Shown piece after piece: positions 7,629 to 14,793 of a stretch of 34,360 bases of DNA. Both the position numbers and the translations under genes were made by a program. Under the pieces are notes generated by a model. It saw only the letters and a program-made list of their open reading frames with translations, did no database searches and was not told the origin of the DNA. Each line of letters begins with the position of its first letter. Positions within the stretch are counted from its first letter, which is position 1. Origin of the DNA: Candidatus Falkowbacteria bacterium CG1_02_37_21 (GTDB lineage Bacteria; Patescibacteriota; Patescibacteriia; Patescibacteriales; UBA12465); assembly GCA_001871165.1 (NCBI GenBank), contig MNUT01000014.1:1-34360 (forward strand). Reading direction: 5' to 3'.

Positions 7629-8696
7629 TTATTTACTCCTTTTTCCTCTTAACTGCCCGCAAGCTGCGTCAATATCGGAACCAAAACTTAAACGCACGGT
7701 AGCCGCCACACCATTATCATCCAGAACTTGTTTAAAATCATCTATCCGTTCCCTGTCTGAAGACTGAAATTTACCACCGGCTTCATTATAAGGAATAAGA
7801 TTAACTAAATATAAAGGCTGAGACATTAAATTTGCTAATTCATAAGCATCTTCTTCGCTGTCATTCACGCCTTTTATCATTAAATACTCAAACATCACGC
7901 GACGACCAGTCTTAGTAATATAATTATCAACCGCTTTAAAAATATCTTTCAGGCTATATTTATTAGCCACTGGCATAATCTGACGACGCTTATCATCAGT
8001 GGTGGCATGTAAGGAAATAGCCAAATTAATTTGTATCTTCTCGCCCGCCAAACGTTTAATACCTTCAGTAATACCAGCCGTAGAAACCGACATTCGTCGT
8101 GCTCCAATATTTAAAGTTTCCGGATTGTTTAAGGATTTAACCGCCTTGATAAACTCTGCATAATTTAAAAACGGCTCACCCATGCCCATGAAAACAATAT
8201 TATCTATTTTTTCTGTCTTATCGACCAAACCCTTAGCTTCCAACTTTAAATAACGCGCCCAAAAAAGTACTTGCATTACTATCTCTTCTGCTTTTAAATT
8301 ACGACGAAAACCGGCTTGTCCGGTAGCGCAAAATGAACAACGCAAAGGACAACCGGCCTGAGAAGAAACACAAACGGTATTGCGTCCTATTTTTTCAGCA
8401 GTAGAACGAACCGAAGCCGAGCTTTTCCCTTTTTGACGAATTAAAACAGTTTCAATTTCTTGGCCATCCTCTAAAGTTATTATGGCTTTATCACTAGAAT
8501 TTCCCGAGGAACTTTGCAAAATTTCCGCGTCAATTTCTAAGGGACATTCTTCTTGTAATCTGTCCCGTAAAGTTTTAGGCAAATTAGAAGCTTCATCCCA
8601 ATTAGAAATATAATCTTGCCAAAGAAATTTATTAACCTGAGCGTAACGATATTTAGGTTCGTTGGCCAGGACTTTTGATAAATTAGATAAATTCAT
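7629..8696 (-). CDS. rlmN: Dual-specificity RNA methyltransferase RlmN (23S rRNA A2503-C2)
   Basis: A 355-residue radical-SAM enzyme that methylates C2 of A2503 in 23S rRNA, and of A37 in some tRNAs in characterised bacteria. The 4Fe-4S cluster motif CxxxCxxC is in AGCPLRCSFCATGQAGF. The catalytic cysteine pair is present: one in NTVCVSSQ and the methyl-carrying one near the C-terminus in DIDAACGQLRG. MGMGEPFLNY, RMSVSTAGI and NLAISLHAT are further family motifs. Lengths of 345-385 are usual. It starts 1 bp after the stop of the metallophosphoesterase and is last in the pyk-MPE-rlmN unit. Confidence 0.97.
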   Translation of the reverse strand: MNLSNLSKVLANEPKYRYAQVNKFLWQDYISNWDEASNLPKTLRDRLQEECPLEIDAEILQSSSGNSSDKAIITLEDGQEIETVLIRQKGKSSASVRSTAEKIGRNTVCVSSQAGCPLRCSFCATGQAGFRRNLKAEEIVMQVLFWARYLKLEAKGLVDKTEKIDNIVFMGMGEPFLNYAEFIKAVKSLNNPETLNIGARRMSVSTAGITEGIKRLAGEKIQINLAISLHATTDDKRRQIMPVANKYSLKDIFKAVDNYITKTGRRVMFEYLMIKGVNDSEEDAYELANLMSQPLYLVNLIPYNEAGGKFQSSDRERIDDFKQVLDDNGVAATVRLSFGSDIDAACGQLRGKRSK

Positions 8697-8697
8697 A

Positions 8698-9807
8698 TTA
8701 TTTCTTTTTTAAGACTATCTTAATTATCTCCGCCCGCGCCGAGGTACGCATCGGCGGACCCCAAGTTCCGGCGCCACCATTAACAATTAAATTAAAATTT
8801 CCCTCTTGGAAAAACCCGTAACCATAACCATGGTGCGCCCACTTAGTTAAAAAGTTATAGGGAAACATTTGCCCGTCATGAGTATGGCCGGATAATTGTA
8901 GATCAATTCCCACCTTTTTAGCAAGCGGGATATTACGCGGAGCGTGAAAAAGCAGAATGCTAGCCCGACCGGCACTATAACCAGTTTGTTTTAAGATTGC
9001 CTCCTCTAAATCAAAATCATTATCAAAAGAATAATTAATGCCAATAATTTGCAAATTATCAACCACGACCATCTTATTATCTAAAATTGTTACCGGGTTA
9101 TCCGCTAATAATTCTTTAACGCGGTTAAAACCGAGATATAAATCATGATTACCATAACTATAGTATATACCGCGTGGTGCTATAAGTTGTTTAAAAGGAT
9201 GATTTAACCAAGAAAACTCAGCCTCCATGCCGTCAAATAAATCTCCGGTAATAAAAACTGCCTCTGGCTTTAAAGCATTGGTTTGATTAATTAAACGAGC
9301 AAAAAACTTTTGACGATAAACAGCCCCCAAATGAACATCGGAAATTTGTACCACAACCTTGTCCCACCAGGCTTCCGGTAAATCTTTAATGAATACTTCA
9401 TGCTCACGCACTGTCGGTACTAAAGCGTTATAAATTCCGAAGATTGATAAGGCTAAAGCACCGCCAAAAAATATAATATTTAATAACCAAGGCGCCGCAT
9501 AAAAATTAAAATATGGACCGACAACCTTAAGAACAATCACGACAAAAATAGACAAGCAGAGGTTGGCAAATAAACCCAACCAAAAAACAGACATAACATA
9601 GTAAGAACGAAGAAACCAATTATCTCGTCTGTGAATTAAATAAGCAGAGGCAAAAATACTAAAAAAAAGTACAGTCATCACAATTCCGAGCGCTAATTGA
9701 CCACCGGCGGAAGTAATGTAAAAAAATCTTAAACTGACATACCATAGTAAGGCATGCCCGAATAAAAAACTAAGCAGAATAAAGGCGAACGAGATAAGCT
9801 GCATCAT
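8698..9807 (-). CDS. Membrane-anchored metallophosphoesterase (YkuE/YaeI-like)
   Basis: A 369-residue protein. About four hydrophobic segments fill residues 1-130, followed by a calcineurin-like phosphoesterase domain from about 150. Metal-binding motifs appear in order: SDVHLG, GDLFDG, YGNHDLY, LLFHAPRN, and SGHTHDGQ. All residues expected for a dinuclear metal site are present, so it should be active. Characterised relatives (YaeI, LpxH-like, Bacillus YkuE) act on lipid or cell-wall-associated phosphoesters, but the substrate here is unknown. Two adjacent ATGs (9805-9807, 9802-9804) could both serve as start. It lies between pyk (25 bp) and rlmN (1 bp), suggesting co-transcription. Confidence 0.88.
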   Translation of the reverse strand: MMQLISFAFILLSFLFGHALLWYVSLRFFYITSAGGQLALGIVMTVLFFSIFASAYLIHRRDNWFLRSYYVMSVFWLGLFANLCLSIFVVIVLKVVGPYFNFYAAPWLLNIIFFGGALALSIFGIYNALVPTVREHEVFIKDLPEAWWDKVVVQISDVHLGAVYRQKFFARLINQTNALKPEAVFITGDLFDGMEAEFSWLNHPFKQLIAPRGIYYSYGNHDLYLGFNRVKELLADNPVTILDNKMVVVDNLQIIGINYSFDNDFDLEEAILKQTGYSAGRASILLFHAPRNIPLAKKVGIDLQLSGHTHDGQMFPYNFLTKWAHHGYGYGFFQEGNFNLIVNGGAGTWGPPMRTSARAEIIKIVLKKK

Positions 9808-9832
9808 ATAAAACCGGAACTTAAAAAAACAA

Positions 9833-10864
9833 TTAACTTATTAAATCTGACTTGTAAATATAATTCTCGGAACGATTCATCACTTTCCTTAAAATCTTTA
9901 CCGCCGCCACCGGATAGTCGCCCACCGCCGTTTCGTCCGAAAGCATAACCATATCAGCGCCGTCAAAAACGGCGTTAGAAATATCCGACACCTCCGCTCG
10001 CGTCGGATGAGGATTTTTAATCATAGAAGTCATGACCTGGGTAGCAATAATCGCCGGTTTACCCTGCCAATGAGCATGACGAACTAAATTTTTCTGGATA
10101 ATCGGCAAATCTTCAATCGGCACTTCAATACCCAGGTCACCACGCGCTACCATAATAATATCAGACGCCTCAATAATCTTATCAATATTTTTTAACGCCA
10201 AGGCTCTTTCTATTTTAGAAACTATTTTTACCTTGCTCTTCGCTCCCAATAAATTACGCAAATGAATAACATCATCATCATTCTGCACAAAGGATAAGGC
10301 CACATAATCCATCCCCTCCCGTAAGCCAAATTTAACATCTTTAATATCTTTAGGAGTTAAACCACCCTTCTTGATATGTGTATAAGGGACATTAATACCT
10401 TTGCGGGATAGTAAACGTCCACCAATTACAACCTGAGCGGTAATAATTTTATTTTTTACTTCTTTAACTAATAATTCTATCATCCCGTTGCCAAAAAATA
10501 GGGGGTGGTCTTTTTCAATGTCTAAATATAAATCCGCATTATCAATGGGAATAACACCACCAGGCTGATAAGCTTTACGAGAATAAGAAAATTGATACAC
10601 TTCTTTTTCCTTAAATAACAGTCCTTCTGTTGGTAAAACTCCAACTCTAATACGCGGCCCCTGCAAATCTAACATTAAAGCAACGTGTCGCTCATGATGA
10701 TGTCTATTAAAACTCTTAATTACTTTCGTAATTTTTTTATACTGATCGTAAGTGGCATGCGAAAAATTTACTCTCACTACATCCACTCCCGCTTCTAAAA
10801 TAGCGAGTAACTGCTCCGGTGCCTCCGTTTTCGGTCCTATTGTAGCAATAATCTTAGTTGTCAT
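9833..10864 (-). CDS. pyk: Pyruvate kinase, short form lacking the C-terminal domain
   Basis: Transfers phosphate from phosphoenolpyruvate to ADP at the end of glycolysis. The 343 residues cover the catalytic A domain and the inserted B domain: TKIIATIGP start, RVNFSH (31-36), LDLQGPRIRVG, the catalytic lysine in VSKIERALAL, metal ligands in MVARGDLGIE, and NPHPTRAEVSD. It stops soon after MLSDETAVGDYPVAAV. Typical bacterial enzymes are about 470 residues, so the roughly 120-residue regulatory C-terminal domain that binds allosteric effectors is absent. The stop codon is followed closely by the next gene, and the ending (NRSENYIYKSDLIS) matches a natural domain boundary, so truncation by frameshift is unlikely. 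MLSDETA replaces the usual MLSGETA. First gene of its unit, with a promoter at 10893-10921. Confidence 0.94.
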   Translation of the reverse strand: MTTKIIATIGPKTEAPEQLLAILEAGVDVVRVNFSHATYDQYKKITKVIKSFNRHHHERHVALMLDLQGPRIRVGVLPTEGLLFKEKEVYQFSYSRKAYQPGGVIPIDNADLYLDIEKDHPLFFGNGMIELLVKEVKNKIITAQVVIGGRLLSRKGINVPYTHIKKGGLTPKDIKDVKFGLREGMDYVALSFVQNDDDVIHLRNLLGAKSKVKIVSKIERALALKNIDKIIEASDIIMVARGDLGIEVPIEDLPIIQKNLVRHAHWQGKPAIIATQVMTSMIKNPHPTRAEVSDISNAVFDGADMVMLSDETAVGDYPVAAVKILRKVMNRSENYIYKSDLIS

Positions 10865-10892
10865 AAGTAAATAAATTCAAAATTATTTATTA

Positions 10893-10921
10893 ATTATAAA
10901 GGAAAAACTGGCTTTAGACAA
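10893..10921 (-). promoter_or_regulatory. Candidate promoter of the pyk-metallophosphoesterase-rlmN unit
   Basis: Minus strand: -35 TTGTCT (10916-10921), exactly 17 bp, -10 TATAAT (10893-10898). Predicted start of transcription near 10886, about 22 nt before the pyk ATG. It lies in the divergent intergenic region shared with the plus-strand gene. Confidence 0.55.
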
Positions 10922-10961
10922 GATTTAGAAAAAATAAGCTTAAATACTAATAATACTGATA

Positions 10962-10990
10962 TTGACGCATCATAAAATTTATGAGACGAT
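10962..10990 (+). promoter_or_regulatory. Candidate promoter with palindromic operator in the spacer, for the plus-strand gene
   Basis: Plus strand: -35 TTGACG (10962-10967), 17-bp spacer, weak -10 GACGAT (10985-10990) preceded by TGn. The spacer contains a 15-bp perfect palindrome, TCATAAAATTTATGA (10970-10984), which ends exactly at the -10. A dimeric regulator bound there would block or remodel the promoter. The predicted transcript would have a leader of about 58 nt. Confidence 0.35.
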
Positions 10991-11044
10991 TAATTTAATT
11001 CAACGAACTAATTAATAGTACATTTCACAATATCCATAACCTAT

Positions 11045-11050
11045 AGGAGG
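11045..11050 (+). promoter_or_regulatory. Strong Shine-Dalgarno site of the plus-strand gene
   Basis: AGGAGG, a perfect anti-16S match, 4 nt before the ATG at 11055 (context AGGAGGAAATATG). It fixes the start codon. Most other genes in the window lack any such site. Confidence 0.75.
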
Positions 11051-11054
11051 AAAT

Positions 11055-11579
11055 ATGGAAAAAGATATTTATATAGTTGTTCATGGCGAAGTTCAATCAC
11101 TTAAGATGGATCCCATCTTAAGCCAGAACGGAATTATGAATCTGGAAGCAATGCCAAAAACATTACTACCCGAAGTTCCCTCAAATGTAATATCGGGTAT
11201 TGGAACCCGTTATGGAGAAACGGCGGAGTTGCTTGATCTGGATATTACCGCTTACAATCCACTATGCGGTACAATATTTTACTTAGAGTCCATTTCCCCT
11301 GATTCAATATATAGCTTAGAATACGAAGGAAAAAAGTTAATGGTTCCAAGAACAGAGGCATTCCTACAATCTCTACCAAATGAGACCGTACTAATAGCAG
11401 ACAAAATATTTCTGCTAGGAATACTAGAAATAAAGCCAGAAAATATTAAAGATGGTAACGTTTTTAAAATCACTTTATCATCTCTATCATCAGCCCTCTT
11501 TGGTGTTGAAAATACTCAATATGATATCTCGAATGTAGAGCTAATTTTCAGTCCAATAACAACGACAGCACCATGGTAA
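11055..11579 (+). CDS. Degenerate histidine-phosphatase-like protein, function unknown
   Basis: A 174-residue protein with no signal peptide or membrane segment, and the only convincing plus-strand gene here. I do not recognise a named family. The layout matches a histidine phosphatase (phosphoglycerate-mutase-like) domain. DIYIVVHGEVQ stands for the usual YLVRHGE; LSQNGIMNLEAMPKTL for LTERGxxQAxxLxxxL; VISGIGTRYGETAELL for IYSSPLxRAxxTAEIL; and NETVLIADKIFLLGIL for TVLVVSHGGVIRALL. In this reading the first catalytic His is kept, the Arg of RHG is Val, and the second catalytic His is lost (ADK). It would then be a binding or regulatory pseudo-enzyme. The alignment is by eye. It has a perfect Shine-Dalgarno, a possible regulated promoter and a strong terminator, so it is a standalone expressed unit. 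Transfer is possible. Confidence 0.7.
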   Translation: MEKDIYIVVHGEVQSLKMDPILSQNGIMNLEAMPKTLLPEVPSNVISGIGTRYGETAELLDLDITAYNPLCGTIFYLESISPDSIYSLEYEGKKLMVPRTEAFLQSLPNETVLIADKIFLLGILEIKPENIKDGNVFKITLSSLSSALFGVENTQYDISNVELIFSPITTTAPW

Positions 11580-11588
11580 CGTTTTCAC

Positions 11589-11624
11589 AAAGCTGTTTTC
11601 TTATCCCAAGAAAGCAGCTTTTTT
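11589..11624. terminator. Bidirectional intrinsic terminator between the plus-strand gene and tgt
   Basis: A 14-bp stem, AAAGCTGTTTTCTT / AAGAAAGCAGCTTT with one T-G wobble position and a 5-nt loop, then TTTTTT on the plus strand. It begins 9 bp after the plus-strand stop and lies just 3' of the tgt stop (11629). The adenines preceding it make it usable in both directions. Confidence 0.85.
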
Positions 11625-11628
11625 AATA

Positions 11629-12750
11629 CTATTTTTTAGTACCACGTAAACTGGCCAGCAACTTCTGATAAAATTCCAAATTATTTAAACTGGCTAACTT
11701 ATGACCCAAGGGTTCCCTCATCCGGAACAGATGATGTAAATAAGCCCGCGAATGTTTTTTTAACTCCGTTAAGCGACTCCCTTGATTAATAGCCAAAAAA
11801 TCTTTAGCAAAACGAGAGTTATTAATATTAACATGGCTATAATTTAATTTCTGACCGCTAATTAAAGCTTTATCAGAAACAAATAATTTACCGTGCCGAC
11901 CTTCACGTGTCGGAATAACACAGTCAAACATATCCCAGCCCATCTGAGCGCAACGAAAAATATCTTCCGGCGTACCAATACCTAAAGCAAAGCGTAAGGC
12001 GTTAACAGGAATAAAATTTGCCGTGCGACTTAGAGCCTCTTCTAAAAAATTACCGTCTTTATCTACCGGTCGCGCCCCAAAACCGTAACCGTCAAAACCA
12101 ATAGCGACTAATTCCTTAGTGCAACGCTCACGTAAATCTATTTCCGCGCCACCCTGAATAACCGCGAATAAAAGTGGTCGCTGACGACCGGATAACTTTC
12201 TTTTTTTTATTTGTTTATTATATTCTTGCTTGCAGCGCTTAGCCCAAGCAATAGTTCTGTCTACCGCTTTTTCCAAATCAGGACGAGAAAAATCGTTCGG
12301 GGGACAATCATCCAAACAAACCATCATATCCACGCCTAAATCAAACTGAATTTGAATAGATTTCTCCGGGCTTAATTCGTGACGAGAACCGTCTAACGGT
12401 GACTTAAACACAACCTTATCATCGCCAATCTTCCCCATTTTTTTATTCTTGTGAATCAAGGAAAAAACCTGAAAACCACCGGAATCCGACAATAAGGGGC
12501 CGGACCAATTCATAAACTTATGGACCCCACCAGCCCGCTTAATGACTGCTAAACCGGGTTGTAAATATAAATGAAAAGTATTAACCACTAAAGCTTCGGT
12601 GCCGGTGCGTGTTACCGCCTCATTGTCCGTTAACTTCACAAAGCCCCTAGTAGCATCCGGCATGAAAAAAGGCGTAGCTAATGAACCGGACTTTATTTTT
12701 AATAAGCCGTGCCTAAGTCCCGCCTTGCTGGTTTTAATAACTTTAAACAT
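11629..12750 (-). CDS. tgt: tRNA-guanine transglycosylase (Tgt) lacking the zinc site
   Basis: A 373-residue TIM-barrel transglycosylase, normally exchanging G34 of tRNAs for the queuosine precursor preQ1. Catalytic residues remain: the general acid/base Asp in LSDSGGFQVF (D89), VCLDDCPP, FAVIQGGAE, and the nucleophile Asp in MFDCVIPTREGRHGKLF (D276). The zinc site is missing. Where E. coli has CDCYTC before RNYSRAYLHH, this protein has SRLTEL before KKHSRAYLHH (325-330), and the fourth ligand, the His in TIHNLRYY, is Asn in SLNNLEFY (N356). All four ligands are therefore gone together. The preQ1-contact loop, usually GGLxVGE, reads GARPVDKDG. The fold is clearly Tgt, but the substrate base may differ. 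It ends the envelope operon, 45 bp after the adhesin-like gene. Confidence 0.88.
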   Translation of the reverse strand: MFKVIKTSKAGLRHGLLKIKSGSLATPFFMPDATRGFVKLTDNEAVTRTGTEALVVNTFHLYLQPGLAVIKRAGGVHKFMNWSGPLLSDSGGFQVFSLIHKNKKMGKIGDDKVVFKSPLDGSRHELSPEKSIQIQFDLGVDMMVCLDDCPPNDFSRPDLEKAVDRTIAWAKRCKQEYNKQIKKRKLSGRQRPLLFAVIQGGAEIDLRERCTKELVAIGFDGYGFGARPVDKDGNFLEEALSRTANFIPVNALRFALGIGTPEDIFRCAQMGWDMFDCVIPTREGRHGKLFVSDKALISGQKLNYSHVNINNSRFAKDFLAINQGSRLTELKKHSRAYLHHLFRMREPLGHKLASLNNLEFYQKLLASLRGTKK

Positions 12751-12795
12751 AAATAATTTATCTGAATGTCGCCGATAATTCTAACCGATAACTTC

Positions 12796-14784
12796 TTAAC
12801 GAACTACGCCTGAGTTACTTAAGTTAGCAATATCATCGTCTTCCAACTTTGTGGTTTTAGAAGTAATTTTTTTAGTAATAGTTCCCTTCGTTTCCGTATC
12901 CAAAGCGCTCACAATAGAGCCAGGTGATAATATCAGAATCTTATTACGATCGTTATCGCTTGGTATAATACTAATACCGAATTCGGCATCAACTCGGTAA
13001 ACTGAAACCGGCAAACGACCAATTTCCCAAATTACCTGACGACTAGCTTCATCATAATATAAACTACCGACATTAGTCATATTATTGTTATTCCAAGATA
13101 CATAGGATGGCAACGTAAAGACCACGCGCGTCTCGCTTAACTCATGCAAATTATTTTTCACGGTCCAGTAGACTTTAAAACTGGTCTGCACGCCAACTTC
13201 CGGCGGCAAAGGACCGGAGCCAACCGGAATATTATCGCTATTAAAATAACGAATTTCTTCCTGCAAAGACAAGTCACTATTTAAACGACTAGTCACAGTA
13301 TTACTGATATTATCATGGCTCTTAGCGACCTGATTATTAATACCATATTGTCCGTAAGAAACAAGCGTTAAATCCTTAGCAATGTCACTATCTTGAAAAG
13401 AGCGTAACTTCAAACTGAAGTCAATTGCCCCTTCCGCTCCAGGCTTAATCTCCGCTAAGGCCGGAATTTCATTTTTAGTCCAAATAATACTATTACTCTG
13501 CACATCGCCTTTATTAACATCCGCTAAAGACTCCCAATTTAACATCTCTCCCTTCAACACAGCCATAATCACCACATCTTTAAAAGTATTTATACCATGG
13601 TTAACATAAGTTAAAGAATAATTTAAGGACTGCCCGGAATTTAAATCACCGTCATTTTTAGAATCATTCAGTAACATGGTTAGATTCAAATCACTATTCA
13701 CTAACTCTGGCTTTAAACTTTTTTCCCAAAAAGTATAAGATTGACCATCTTCTAGTTTCTTTTCCAAACGAACTTTAATTTCCAAATTATCAGCTTTTTG
13801 CTTAACCCGATAAGTTAAAGGAATTTCTTGGCGGCCCATTTCTTGACTTAAACCGCTCACCTGCCAACTAGCGCCACCAATCTTAGTAACCGTTAATTTT
13901 TTAGTGGAAGTAGCTGAGGCGTCGACACTTGTATCGGACGTTACTACGGACGCACTGGCGTCAGCAGGCACAGAAAAACTGATATTAAAATCACCCAAAC
14001 GATTATCTTCAATATTATAGATAACTAAACCCATGTCATTATCTTGATTGATAAAGGCCGTCGCGGAATAATTTAAATCAACCTGAAAACCCGGACCACT
14101 TAAGATTGTGGAAGCGGATGATTCTTTTTTGAATTCGCTAGTCAAACCACTGGGTAAATAACTTAAACGAGAAAAAATTACCGCTACCGAATCAGGTGGC
14201 GCAATCAAACGACCGGTAACAGTCAAGGTAGCACTGGCACCAGGCGCCATATCTGACAAATTCCAACCATAATTACCGCTAGTGGCCGCTGGAGAGGCAG
14301 AAGTTATAATAAAACTATCAGGATACTGTAATTCCAAGTGTACCTGAGACAAAGAATACTTCGTCGGATTATAATAAGTAATTTCATAAGAAAACTCTTC
14401 TCCGGCTAAAATTTTATCTGGGGCCTTCACTTGAAGTTCTAAGCCGTTAACATTGTTAGTACCACTCCAACCGTACCAATATAATAAATATCCCGCACCA
14501 ACTACAATCAATAACAGAACCAGGCGACGCAATAAGCGACCAAAAAATCCGAGACGTTTTTTAACATTCATTTTTTGAACATTAATTTTTGCACCATTCT
14601 TACCGCTATAAATCTCTGCCAAATTAGAATCAACCTCTTGTTCATGTACTTCCCTTTTCATAACTCGTTCAAAAACCGCCACCTCCGTCTCACTAGGCAC
14701 CGGTCTTTCCACGAATGAAGATAAACTAGAGTCAACAGCGCGACCGACGCGCAAGACTCTTTTGATTTTTTTTATTTTAGACAT
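12796..14784 (-). CDS. Single-pass surface protein with repeated DUF11-like beta domains
   Basis: A 662-residue protein I cannot assign to a named family. A basic cytoplasmic N-terminus of about 85 residues is followed by one membrane segment (LVLLLIVVGAGYLLYWYGW), then a large extracytoplasmic part. That part contains at least three related beta-sandwich-like stretches built on the pattern 'xYTITYxNxG/NPTxYxLxxVxLxLxxP': FSYEITYYNPTKYSLSQV, LNYSLTYVNHGINTFKDV and TSFKVYWTVKNNLHEL. These resemble DUF11/conserved-repeat domains of cell-surface proteins. It lies 9 bp after the DUF4012 gene and probably works with it at the envelope, for example in surface assembly or adhesion. That role is inferred. 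Confidence 0.75.
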   Translation of the reverse strand: MSKIKKIKRVLRVGRAVDSSLSSFVERPVPSETEVAVFERVMKREVHEQEVDSNLAEIYSGKNGAKINVQKMNVKKRLGFFGRLLRRLVLLLIVVGAGYLLYWYGWSGTNNVNGLELQVKAPDKILAGEEFSYEITYYNPTKYSLSQVHLELQYPDSFIITSASPAATSGNYGWNLSDMAPGASATLTVTGRLIAPPDSVAVIFSRLSYLPSGLTSEFKKESSASTILSGPGFQVDLNYSATAFINQDNDMGLVIYNIEDNRLGDFNISFSVPADASASVVTSDTSVDASATSTKKLTVTKIGGASWQVSGLSQEMGRQEIPLTYRVKQKADNLEIKVRLEKKLEDGQSYTFWEKSLKPELVNSDLNLTMLLNDSKNDGDLNSGQSLNYSLTYVNHGINTFKDVVIMAVLKGEMLNWESLADVNKGDVQSNSIIWTKNEIPALAEIKPGAEGAIDFSLKLRSFQDSDIAKDLTLVSYGQYGINNQVAKSHDNISNTVTSRLNSDLSLQEEIRYFNSDNIPVGSGPLPPEVGVQTSFKVYWTVKNNLHELSETRVVFTLPSYVSWNNNNMTNVGSLYYDEASRQVIWEIGRLPVSVYRVDAEFGISIIPSDNDRNKILILSPGSIVSALDTETKGTITKKITSKTTKLEDDDIANLSNSGVVR

Positions 14785-14793
14785 ATATTTATA

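Noticed and set aside
11279-11473. 64-codon minus-strand frame inside the plus-strand gene
   Set aside because: The plus-strand gene has a perfect Shine-Dalgarno and a terminator; the minus frame has neither.
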